NCBI GenBank assembly: GCA_025350945.1
Contig: JANXWW010000266.1
Coordinates: 1 to 9,351, forward strand
Direction of reading: 5' to 3'
DNA from: Burkholderiales bacterium
Lineage (GTDB): Bacteria; Pseudomonadota; Gammaproteobacteria; Burkholderiales; Usitatibacteraceae
DNA length: 9,351 bases
Shown here: one piece after another, positions 1 to 7,978 of the stretch
Position numbering within the stretch: position 1 is the stretch's first letter
Layout: each line of letters starts with the position of its first letter
Made by a program: the position numbers and the translations under genes
Notes under the pieces: model-generated
What the model saw: only the letters and a program-made list of their open reading frames with translations
Databases searched by the model: none
Told to the model about the DNA's origin: nothing

Positions 1-816
1 GTCGCCCCTGTGCATGCAGTCACGCTGACGCCCAATGGCGCGCAGGGCACGGTAGCAGGCGCGACCGTCACATACACACACACGCTGGCGAACAACGGCA
101 ATCTTGCCGAAACCATCGTTTTCCCCGCCAATTTTTTAGCCGATAGTCAGTCGCCGATGTTCGCATGGGCCTCAACGGCATTCATTGATAGCAATGGCAA
201 TGGCGTATTTGATCCGGGTATTGATACACAAATTGTGCCGGGTACAACGACAATTCCTAATTTGTTGCCTAATGAGCAGCGCGCCATTTTCATCCGTGTA
301 ACAGCACCGCCTGCCGTCGGCAGCCCGCCGAACGTCACGACGGCGACCGTGACTTATAACGGTGGCAGTATCTTGACGGTGGTTGACACCACCTCACTTT
401 CTGACGGGCTCAAGCTTGCTAAATACCAGCAGCTTCCCGGTGGAAACGGCTCCTGCACTACAACGCCAGCAACCACATTAACGGCAGGCGTGCCCAACGC
501 GCCCTGGAGTAATGCCGCATTGCCAGCGAGTATTAATACACTTCCGGGCAACTGTATTTCGTACCTTATTGTTGGTATCAATTCGGCAACGGCGAACGCG
601 ACCAATATTAATTTGAGTGATCTGGTGCCCGCCAATACATCGCTTGAATTGGGTTGCGGCGCGCCAACGGTTACCGGGCCGATTGCATTGACGGGAAGCT
701 ACACCACAGGTTTTACCGGAACTATTAGCGCGCAATCTTCACCCACAGCAACCGCGCCGCTCGCGCAAAACCAAACCATCACGCTGCAGTTCTGCGTGAA
801 GATTAATACGATGTAG
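1..816 (+). CDS. DUF11-type secreted repeat protein, C-terminal part (5' end outside window)
   Basis: The frame is open from base 1 to a TAG stop at 814-816, giving 271 visible residues. The GTG at 10 sits inside a domain and is not a credible start. Two beta-sandwich modules are visible. The first (about residues 1-130) has YTHTLANNGN at 25-34, FPANF at 41-45 and a calcium-loop-like DSNGNGVFD at 63-71. The second (about 137-268) carries a DUF11-type signature, SYLIVGINSATANATNINL followed by D-L-V-P-A-N-T, and ends in a strand ITLQFCVKI just before the stop. The visible part has four cysteines and is rich in Thr, Asn, Ala and Gly. No transmembrane segment, barrel, LPXTG motif or other anchor is seen at the C-terminus. 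DUF11 modules are known from extracellular and surface proteins of bacteria and archaea; their function here is unknown. It lies 6 bases upstream of the giant barrel gene and shares a module with it, so a joint surface role is likely (inference). Confidence 0.9.
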   Translation, partial: VAPVHAVTLTPNGAQGTVAGATVTYTHTLANNGNLAETIVFPANFLADSQSPMFAWASTAFIDSNGNGVFDPGIDTQIVPGTTTIPNLLPNEQRAIFIRVTAPPAVGSPPNVTTATVTYNGGSILTVVDTTSLSDGLKLAKYQQLPGGNGSCTTTPATTLTAGVPNAPWSNAALPASINTLPGNCISYLIVGINSATANATNINLSDLVPANTSLELGCGAPTVTGPIALTGSYTTGFTGTISAQSSPTATAPLAQNQTITLQFCVKINTM

Positions 817-825
817 TCGGCGATG
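811..825 (+). promoter_or_regulatory. Tight gene junction, probable translational coupling
   Basis: The upstream gene stops with TAG at 814-816 and the next gene starts with ATG at 823-825, leaving only six bases (tcggcg). No Shine-Dalgarno-like purine run lies at the usual 5-10 base distance; the nearest, GTGAAGA around 795-801, is too far upstream. Ribosomes ending the first gene could reinitiate at the second. There is no room for a promoter between the genes. Confidence 0.5.
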
Positions 826-3800
826 AATAATAATCAAAAAAATTCTCGTCTTTTTGCCTCAGTTAATTTTGCGTTGAGTCTGGTGATTGCATGCGCGGTT
901 AGCGCGGGCGTTTTAGCAGCACCCCCGCCCACCGGCACGGTGCTGAGCAATACCGCCTCGAGCAGCCAGCAAATTGGCGGCTTGCCACAGACCACCACCA
1001 GCAATGCGGTGACGGCCACGGTAGGTGCGGCGGCGGGCTCACCCACATTACGAAAATCGTTCGGTGTTGAGTCTATTAATCCGGGCGAAACCGCGACGAT
1101 TAAATTTACGCTCTTCAATACGACTGGCTCGCCTGCGCAAGCAGGCATTGGCTTTATAGACACATTGCCTTCTGGTCTGCGTCTGATAGCGGCACCTATC
1201 GTTACGCGGTCGCCCGGCTGCGCGGGCACCGTTACGTTCACGCAACCATCGACGATTAGCGTGTCGAACGCGAGCATGGCACCGGGCACGCAAGTTTGTG
1301 AATTTATTATTGGCGGCGTCACCAATTCGCCAACGCTAACTAACGCAACGTGCGCAGGCAATCCGGCTGCTTTTACGAACGGGCCCGCTTCGATTAGCGG
1401 CATCGCCAATGTGTTAAACGCGGTGACCAATCAGTGTCTCGTTATCGTCGCGCCAATTATTGTGCCGACGACATACGATTTATTTTTCAGTAAATCCATT
1501 TCCGCGATTCAGGGAAATTCGCCCAGCGGTGCTTATCGTGTCGTGATTCGTTATGGCAATGGCGGCATCGCTGAGGCAGTAAAAACCAACGTCACGATTT
1601 CGGATGTGTTGCCTGCGGGCATGACTTATGTGCCGGGCAGCTTGCGCCTCTCTTCGCCACCGCAAACCAATGATGCCAGCCTGAATGCGGTGAGCGGGCC
1701 ATTCACGTTTAACGGCTCGACAGGCACCTACACGACGGCGGCTGATCGCATTAGCGTGAATTTTGCGACCTTAAAGCAAAACGAATCTGGCTTGGTGTCG
1801 TTTGATGTCAATGTAGCACCCGGCTTGGCGTTGAACAGCGTGCTCACCAATATCGCTGAAAATTCTTACACCACTGTTGACGGCACACGGATCGGGCCGC
1901 GCATTAGTAATCCGGTCGATTTTCGTATTACCGGGACCGAAAACATCACCTTGCGCGGTGTGACGCTGGCATCAGTGGAGCCGGGCAGCACCATCACGTT
2001 TAATAATGTGCTGACCAACAACACCAGCAAGACTGACAGCTTTGACATCACCTTGTCGGGATCAAATTTTCCGCCGGGTACGATTTTTCAGCTATTCAAA
2101 CCCGATGGTATTACGCCATTAACAGATACCAACGGCAACGCGATTCCCGACACCGGGCCGGTTGCGGCGGGTGCCACGTATCGCATCGTCGTGAAGGCGA
2201 TTCTGCCGCCCGGTATTGCGGGCGGGCCGTTCCGCGTTGCCAAAAATGCGCAGTCAATTTCCAATCCACTTATCCGCGCCATCGATGATGATGTGGTGAC
2301 CGCAATTGCCAATCTGTGTCGTGTCGTGCTGGAGCCCGACAACACAGGCCGCACCACGCCGGGTGGAAATGTTGTTTATACGCATGTGCTCACCAATGTC
2401 GGTACGTGTAACGAAACGATTACCTTCCCCGCAAATTTTCTCGTCAATGGAAGTGGTAACTGGGTCGCGCAAATTGTTGTTGATAACCCCGTCGCGGGCG
2501 GGCAATCGATTGTTGGTGTGTTTGATGCGACTGATGTGGTGGTGGCGCCAGGCAGCACGTTCACGCTGCCACCCGGAGCGCGCATTGTGTTTCTGAATCG
2601 TGTGGTGGCACCGACAAATGCAGCCGGTGGCACCAGCAACACCACTGATTTCCGTGTTAATACCACATCCAGCGGCACGCTCACCAACCGCGATACAACG
2701 ACCATCGGCACCACCGTTACGGTTGAAAATATTATTCAAGGCTTTATCGATGGCAGCTTCCAGCGCGCCACGCCGTGGGCGTTTATTGGTCGTGATTTAT
2801 TCTTGCGTGCGAACGCGCCCTCGTGCAATCAATTGCCGGATGTCATTGAGCGCCGCACCATCATCATCACCGGTGCCAATGGCGAACGCGAAGAAATAAT
2901 CGCGGTAGAGACGGGCCCGAATACCGGCATTTTTGAAGCAAGCGGATTGCCGGTTCGTAAACCGCCCGTGATTGCGGGTGACCAAATTCTCGAAGGCAAT
3001 TCATACGACACCTACAGCGTGGAAATTATCGGCTGTGGTCGCCGGATCTCAACCAGCGTAACGGTGATCGATCCAAACGGCGTCGTGTTTGACAGCCGCA
3101 CCAACGAGCCTATTGCCGGTGCCACGGTGCGATTAGTCGTAGCACAGGGCGGTGTATGTACGAGTACACCTGCAAACGTGAGCCAACTCTTAAATGGCGC
3201 AATCGTTAGCGCACCCGCGACCGTGGTGACACGTGCTGATGGACGCTTCGATTTCCCACTGGTGACACCGGGCGATTATTGCGCGCTGGTCACGCCACCA
3301 AACGGCTACACGTTTGTATCTGCGGTGCCGTTGAATCAGCTGCCATCGGGTCGCAATGTGCTGGCGACAGGGCCGACCACCGGTGGTTCTTATGGTGGCG
3401 CATTCCGCGTGGGCCCGGATACGGGGCCAGTCATTATCGATATTCCGGTGGATGCGGGTCGTATCGGCGGACTGTTTGTGCAGAAAACAGTATCGCGCAG
3501 CACCGTCGAGATTGGCGACTTGACCGACTACAGCGTCACCGTCAATAACAACACCGGCTATGCGTTAAACCAAAGCCCGGTGCTGCTGACCGATTCGTTG
3601 CCAGCAGGCTTCTCGTTTGTGCCCGGCACGGCGCGCCTCGAAGGCAAACCACTCGCCGACCCGCAATTTGTTTCAGGCTCACGCCTTATCTTCAATATTG
3701 GCAGCATGGCGCTCGGCCAGCAGGTTCGCCTGACCTATCGCGTGCGCGTGGGGCCGGGCGCTGCGCAAGGTGACGGTATCAACAGAGTGATTGCGTCATA

Positions 3801-6800
3801 TCGCATCGGCGGGTCTGGCAACACCGGTAGCACCCGTTTCAGTGAATCGAATATCGCCGCAGCACAGGTGACGATTGTCGGCGGTGTATTTAGCGACAAA
3901 GCCTATGTCGTTGGCAAAGTATTTATCGATTGCGATAAAAACGGCATACAAAATCTGCCCGCAGAAGATGATGCAGACAAGAAAAAATGGCCCCGTGAAG
4001 TGGGCGTACCCGGTGTTCGTTTATATCTGGAAGATGGCACCAATGTTGTATCCGACAGCGAGGGCAAATACAGCTTCTACGGTCTCTCGGCGCGCACGCA
4101 TGTATTGAAAATTGATCGCACAACATTACCTGCTGGTGTTGACGTTAAAGATTTTGCTACTGACTCGAATCGCAATGCAGGTAAGGGCGACAGCCGTTTT
4201 CTCGATGTCAAATATGGCGAACTGCACAAAGCCGATTTCGCGATTCAGTCGTGCAATGAATCGGTGGCGGCTCAAGTCATGGCGCGCCGTGATGAAGCGA
4301 ATAAATTAAAAACTGAAATCGATGGGCGTTTGCAACAGCAACTAACCACCGATCCTGCCAATAGATTTGCGACGGATATCAAGGCATTGCCTGCCAGCGG
4401 CGTGGTGGGCTTGACTGCACCGGCGAGCGTAGCACCTGTGCCAAGTGCGGCGTCCATTCTGCCATCAGGTGGCATCACCGATCAGAGTCTTGCTGCACTC
4501 GGCACCATTGGCTTCGCAACGATTGCACCTGCACAGCCTACGCTGAACCGTGCAATCGTTCCGCGCGCGCCGGATGCACCCGCGATCACACTAGAAAATA
4601 TTCTGCCGCAAGAAAACAACACGCTCGGCTTTATCGGCATGAAAGATGGCGATACGCTTCCCTACAAACAAACCACGATTCGCGTCAAGGGCGTGCAGGG
4701 CACCACCTTCAAACTTTCTGTCAACGGTAAAGAGCTCGCCGATGACCGCGTGGGTAAAAAAGCGGTGATGGAAGATAAAAAATTGCAGGCGTGGGAATAC
4801 GTGGGCGCTGATTTGGTGCCCGGTGTAAACACGCTGACGGTCAAACAAATTGATGCCTTCGGTAACGAGCGTGGTGAGGCAACCATCAAAGTTACGGCGC
4901 CGGGCAATGTTTCCAAACTGTTGATTGAGTTCCCGCAAGCCACTCGCGCGGGCGCACGAGCAGATGGCAAAACACCGGTCACGGTGATCGTTCGCGTCGT
5001 GGATAACAAAGGCGTGGCGGTAACGTCGCGTACCGCCGTGACGCTGCTCACCAATATAGGTCGCTGGCAAGTCGAAGATTTGAATGCGGCCGAGCCCGGC
5101 ATACAGAATTTCGTGCAGGGCGGTGTGGGTGAATTTACGTTGCTACCACCTGCTGAACCCGGCCAGGCGGTGATTAATGTGCGCAGCGGTTCGCTGAGTG
5201 CTGAGGCGCGACTGGATTTCTTGCCGGATGTGCGCGAACTGTTGGCCGTTGGCGTGATTGAAGGCGTGCTGAATTTGCGCAAGCTCGATACACGTGCGCT
5301 AACGCCAACGCGGTCACAGGATGGTTTTGAGCAAGAGATCTCGCATATTTCGCGCAATTGGAACGATGGTAAATATGATGCGGGCGCACGTGCCGCGATG
5401 TTTATCAAAGGCAAAATCAAGGGCGAGTATTTGCTGACGCTGGCTTATGATTCAGACAAAAATACTCGTGATCGTTTATTCCGCGATATTCAGCCCGATG
5501 AGTTTTACCCGGTTTATGGTGACTCCAGTGTGCGCGCGTTTGATGCGCAATCCACGGGGCGTTTCTATGTTCGCGTGGACAATAAAAAATCGTATTTGCT
5601 TTACGGTGATTACAACACCACAGCCGCAACGGAGGCGCGCAAGCTGGCGAATTACAACCGCTCTCTTACCGGCTTAAAACAGCATTTTGAGAACGACAAA
5701 ATCTCGGCCAATATTTTTGCAAGCCGAGACACCACGCGTCAGTTGTTGCAGGAATTCAAGGCAAACGGCACCTCTGGCCCGTTCACACTTGCCAATGCGA
5801 AGGGCTTGATCAACAGTGAAAAAGTGGAAATCATCACTCGCGATCGCAACCAGACCGGCGTGATTATTCGCACCGTACCGCTGGCACGATTTGCGGACTA
5901 CGAACTTGAGCCACTCACCGGACGCATTATTTTGAAAGCGCCGGTACCCACACTGGATGAGTTGTTCAATCCCAATTCGATTCGCGTTACCTATGAAGTC
6001 GATCAGGGCGGTGAGCAATTCTGGGTTGCGGGCGCGGACGCGCAAATCAAGCTGACTGACAATTTTGAAATCGGCGCGATGGTGGTGGATGATCGCAACC
6101 CGGTTGATAAATTCCGCATGATTGGTATTAACGCGATTGCCAAGCTCGCGGATAAAACTTTCCTGATTGCGGAAATTGCGCAGACGAGTCGTGACAGAGT
6201 CGGTGCCAGCATTGCGGGTGGTTTGTCCGGTAGTGCTTCAGGCGCGGCTGATGACATTAAAGGCGAGAAGAAGGGCACCGCGTCGCGCATTGAATTTCGC
6301 CATAAGGGCGATGATATCGATGCGTTGTTTTATGCGGGTCGGGCGGACGCAAAATTCGACAATATCAGCTCGAGCCTCAGCAGCGGCAGAACTGAAATCG
6401 GCGGCAATGTCGCATACCGGATTGATGAAAAAACGCGCCTGAAAGCCGAGATGCTGCGCAGCGAAGATCTGCTCAGCAATGGCAAGCGTGACGGCCTGCT
6501 CGCGGCGGTTGAGCGCACGCTCGACAATGGCATGCGCGTTGAAGTCGGCGTGCGTCATGCGCGTGAATCGTCAGTGCCGGCCACCACGGCGTCCGGGCCG
6601 TTGCCGACCGAAGTGACCAGCATTCGCACCCGCTTGACCGGCGATATTCCAGGCATAAAAGATGCTGCCGCCTACATCGAAGCGGAAGTTGATCCGAAAG
6701 ACACAGCTCGCAAAATCGCTGCGATTGGTGGTGAATATAAATTGCCGAACAGTGGCCGTTTGTATGGTCGCCACGAATTTATTTCTTCGCTGACGGGCCC

Positions 6801-7878
6801 TTATGGGTTGAACACCGTGCAGCGGCAAAATAGTAGCGTGATTGGCATCAGCACGGACTACATGAAGGACGGCAATGTTTTCAGCGAATACCGCATTCGC
6901 GATGCGATTTCGGGCGGCGATGCCGAAGCCGCGGTCGGTTTGCGAAATTTGTGGACGTTAAGCGATGGCTTGAAACTGCAAACCGGATTTGAGCGCGTGC
7001 ATTCATTCTCGGGCACCGGCACCGGTGAATCGGCAGCGCTCACATTCGGCCTTGAATACACCGCAAGCCCGCTGTGGAAAGGCTCGACCCGTCTGGAGCT
7101 GCGTGATGGCACCAGTAGCGATTCACTACTATCCACAGTTGCGATTGCCTCCAAGATTAATCGTGAATGGACTTTCCTGGGCCGCAACACCTATTCGCTG
7201 ATTAAAAATCAGGGCGTGCAAACGCTGACGCAAACGCAAACGGGCAAAAATGAGCAGGAACGTTTTCAGATTGGTGTGGCTTATCGCGATACTGAAACAG
7301 ATGTGTGGAATGGTCTGGCGCGGGTTGAACATCGCAGTGAAAACGACACAACACAACCCGAATTGCAACTCAAGCGCACGGTGGAATTATTTTCGCTACA
7401 TGCGAATTGGCAGCCGCGTCGTCCGTTCACCTTCTCAGGGCGCTATGCTGCCAAATGGGTAAACGAAGATTCAAACGGCATTAAAGCCAAGAACAACGCG
7501 CATCTTTTGTCTGCACGCGCGATTTGGGAAGTTGCACCTCGCTGGGACATCTCGGTGATTGCATCAACCGTGTTAGGGCGCGGCGCGCAGTCTAAAACCT
7601 ACTCGGTTGGCATGGAGCTGGGCTTTATGGTCATGGAGAATTTGTGGCTGTCCGGCGGCTATAACTTCTATGGTTATCGCGATGAAGATTTTGCGAATGG
7701 CGAATATACAAACAAGGGCACCTATTTGCGGCTGCGTTACAAGTTTGACGAAGATTTATTCGCGAGCCGCAAGCAGCAAGGCGGCGAGCCCGATGGTAAA
7801 GCAGGGCAAAACAAAAGCACGGTAGAGGGACCTGACCGAGGCAAAAATGGGAATAACGGCGGCAATGAAAAGAATTAA
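823..7878 (+). CDS. Giant outer-membrane protein: multi-domain Ig-like/DUF11 stalk with C-terminal beta-barrel (2351 aa)
   Basis: Complete gene, ATG to TAA. The start is supported by a Sec signal peptide immediately after it (Lys/Arg n-region, core LFASVNFALSLVIACAVSAG, likely cut after VLA at residue 32). Modules in order, with approximate residues: DUF7933/DUF11-like 75-210; DUF11 218-365 (LPAGMTYVPGSLRL); beta-sandwich 373-496 with DTNGNAIPD at 435; a module shared with the upstream gene 498-634; a module with ETGPNTGIFE 635-750; carboxypeptidase-regulatory-like 753-835; DUF11 884-1016 (LPAGFSFVPGTARL); SdrD-B-like 1027-1143 with DCDKNGIQN at 1036 and GKYSFYGL; helical, then Ala/Pro-rich linker 1144-1264; Ig-like 1265-1362; invasin Big_1-like 1362-1471; barrel about 1472-2312 with FYPVYGDSS at 1561 and YLLYGDYNT at 1591. 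The last strand, YLRLRYKF, is followed by a 38-residue polar tail. Twelve cysteines of the mature protein all lie before residue 1145. Likely role: outer-membrane-anchored surface stalk, adhesin or export pore (inference). VIAC at 21-24 is a weak lipobox alternative. Confidence 0.96.
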   Translation: MNNNQKNSRLFASVNFALSLVIACAVSAGVLAAPPPTGTVLSNTASSSQQIGGLPQTTTSNAVTATVGAAAGSPTLRKSFGVESINPGETATIKFTLFNTTGSPAQAGIGFIDTLPSGLRLIAAPIVTRSPGCAGTVTFTQPSTISVSNASMAPGTQVCEFIIGGVTNSPTLTNATCAGNPAAFTNGPASISGIANVLNAVTNQCLVIVAPIIVPTTYDLFFSKSISAIQGNSPSGAYRVVIRYGNGGIAEAVKTNVTISDVLPAGMTYVPGSLRLSSPPQTNDASLNAVSGPFTFNGSTGTYTTAADRISVNFATLKQNESGLVSFDVNVAPGLALNSVLTNIAENSYTTVDGTRIGPRISNPVDFRITGTENITLRGVTLASVEPGSTITFNNVLTNNTSKTDSFDITLSGSNFPPGTIFQLFKPDGITPLTDTNGNAIPDTGPVAAGATYRIVVKAILPPGIAGGPFRVAKNAQSISNPLIRAIDDDVVTAIANLCRVVLEPDNTGRTTPGGNVVYTHVLTNVGTCNETITFPANFLVNGSGNWVAQIVVDNPVAGGQSIVGVFDATDVVVAPGSTFTLPPGARIVFLNRVVAPTNAAGGTSNTTDFRVNTTSSGTLTNRDTTTIGTTVTVENIIQGFIDGSFQRATPWAFIGRDLFLRANAPSCNQLPDVIERRTIIITGANGEREEIIAVETGPNTGIFEASGLPVRKPPVIAGDQILEGNSYDTYSVEIIGCGRRISTSVTVIDPNGVVFDSRTNEPIAGATVRLVVAQGGVCTSTPANVSQLLNGAIVSAPATVVTRADGRFDFPLVTPGDYCALVTPPNGYTFVSAVPLNQLPSGRNVLATGPTTGGSYGGAFRVGPDTGPVIIDIPVDAGRIGGLFVQKTVSRSTVEIGDLTDYSVTVNNNTGYALNQSPVLLTDSLPAGFSFVPGTARLEGKPLADPQFVSGSRLIFNIGSMALGQQVRLTYRVRVGPGAAQGDGINRVIASYRIGGSGNTGSTRFSESNIAAAQVTIVGGVFSDKAYVVGKVFIDCDKNGIQNLPAEDDADKKKWPREVGVPGVRLYLEDGTNVVSDSEGKYSFYGLSARTHVLKIDRTTLPAGVDVKDFATDSNRNAGKGDSRFLDVKYGELHKADFAIQSCNESVAAQVMARRDEANKLKTEIDGRLQQQLTTDPANRFATDIKALPASGVVGLTAPASVAPVPSAASILPSGGITDQSLAALGTIGFATIAPAQPTLNRAIVPRAPDAPAITLENILPQENNTLGFIGMKDGDTLPYKQTTIRVKGVQGTTFKLSVNGKELADDRVGKKAVMEDKKLQAWEYVGADLVPGVNTLTVKQIDAFGNERGEATIKVTAPGNVSKLLIEFPQATRAGARADGKTPVTVIVRVVDNKGVAVTSRTAVTLLTNIGRWQVEDLNAAEPGIQNFVQGGVGEFTLLPPAEPGQAVINVRSGSLSAEARLDFLPDVRELLAVGVIEGVLNLRKLDTRALTPTRSQDGFEQEISHISRNWNDGKYDAGARAAMFIKGKIKGEYLLTLAYDSDKNTRDRLFRDIQPDEFYPVYGDSSVRAFDAQSTGRFYVRVDNKKSYLLYGDYNTTAATEARKLANYNRSLTGLKQHFENDKISANIFASRDTTRQLLQEFKANGTSGPFTLANAKGLINSEKVEIITRDRNQTGVIIRTVPLARFADYELEPLTGRIILKAPVPTLDELFNPNSIRVTYEVDQGGEQFWVAGADAQIKLTDNFEIGAMVVDDRNPVDKFRMIGINAIAKLADKTFLIAEIAQTSRDRVGASIAGGLSGSASGAADDIKGEKKGTASRIEFRHKGDDIDALFYAGRADAKFDNISSSLSSGRTEIGGNVAYRIDEKTRLKAEMLRSEDLLSNGKRDGLLAAVERTLDNGMRVEVGVRHARESSVPATTASGPLPTEVTSIRTRLTGDIPGIKDAAAYIEAEVDPKDTARKIAAIGGEYKLPNSGRLYGRHEFISSLTGPYGLNTVQRQNSSVIGISTDYMKDGNVFSEYRIRDAISGGDAEAAVGLRNLWTLSDGLKLQTGFERVHSFSGTGTGESAALTFGLEYTASPLWKGSTRLELRDGTSSDSLLSTVAIASKINREWTFLGRNTYSLIKNQGVQTLTQTQTGKNEQERFQIGVAYRDTETDVWNGLARVEHRSENDTTQPELQLKRTVELFSLHANWQPRRPFTFSGRYAAKWVNEDSNGIKAKNNAHLLSARAIWEVAPRWDISVIASTVLGRGAQSKTYSVGMELGFMVMENLWLSGGYNFYGYRDEDFANGEYTNKGTYLRLRYKFDEDLFASRKQQGGEPDGKAGQNKSTVEGPDRGKNGNNGGNEKN
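5236..7758 (+). other. C-terminal outer-membrane beta-barrel region of the giant protein, with inserted DY/G module
   Basis: This is codons about 1472-2312 of the giant gene. The translation is a long run of short amphipathic stretches alternating hydrophobic and polar residues, with aromatic residues at strand ends and Gly/Asn/Asp turns. Examples are GRFYVRVDN, KSYLLYGDYN, FEIGAMVVDDRN, VAYRIDEKTRLKAEML and LWLSGGYNFYGY. It ends in the strand GTYLRLRYKF and contains no cysteine. About residues 1645-1727 do not look like barrel strands. They carry ANGTSGPF, SEKVEIITRDR, ADYELEPLTGRIIL and SIRVTYEV, a pattern I associate with a conserved insert in large proteobacterial barrels and, more loosely, with the DY-I-DY-x-x-G repeats of the gliding-motility pore SprA (a resemblance from memory). 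At about 840 residues it far exceeds a classical autotransporter barrel (about 300) and is in the size range of ushers and larger pores. Confidence 0.75.
7219..7242 (+). repeat. Short in-frame hexamer repeat (caaacg, four units, one diverged)
   Basis: Units are caaacg, ctgacg, caaacg and caaacg, encoding QT-LT-QT-QT at residues 2133-2140 inside the barrel, in what is probably a loop or turn. The six-base unit means copy-number change would keep the frame and only alter loop length. Confidence 0.4.
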
Positions 7879-7897
7879 AAAATCATTTATGGCGTTG

Positions 7898-7937
7898 ACT
7901 GTGCTGCTTGGACAAGCAGGGCAGCGAGCAGCACGGT
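7898..7937 (+). promoter_or_regulatory. Two overlapping, mutually exclusive hairpins in the spacer between genes 2 and 3
   Basis: Hairpin A pairs gtgctgc (7901-7907) with gcagcac (7928-7934). It extends outward through a G-T wobble, a C-G and an A-T pair to a 10-bp stem with a 20-base loop. Hairpin B pairs ctgctt (7904-7909) with aagcag (7914-7919) around the four-base loop ggac. Both use 7904-7907, so only one can form. No T-run follows either, so neither is a standard intrinsic terminator. A role in mRNA stability, processing, or partial attenuation between the genes is possible but unproven. Confidence 0.35.
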
Positions 7938-7978
7938 GCGCAGAGCGAGTATTGTCGTCGCATAGCCGTCATAAAGAC

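Noticed and set aside
10..12. GTG as start of the first gene
   Set aside because: The frame is open upstream to base 1 and the GTG falls at the edge of a module with no signal peptide, so the gene simply begins outside the window.
74..83. (AC)5 dinucleotide tract as a phase-variation switch
   Set aside because: Five units is too short for efficient slippage, and it encodes the conserved YTHTL strand.
834..1430. 198-residue open frame on the minus strand
   Set aside because: It is antisense to the signal peptide and first module of the giant gene, with no domain or ribosome site recognised.
2254..2739. 161-residue open frame on the minus strand
   Set aside because: It is antisense to the coding region, and its Arg/Asn/His-rich translation is typical of a shadow frame.
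3928..3954. Dockerin domain
   Set aside because: There is only one DCDKNG-type loop, embedded in a clear SdrD-B-like module; dockerins carry two paired loops.
4662..5420. 252-residue open frame on the minus strand
   Set aside because: It lies wholly inside the giant gene, opposite the Ig-like/Big_1/barrel coding frame. Its Ser/Thr/Pro/Ala-rich translation shows no domain, and it is a shadow of the real gene's codon bias.
7898..7937. Intrinsic terminator after the giant gene
   Set aside because: The stems are real but no T-run follows, and the third gene continues in the same direction with its own ribosome site.
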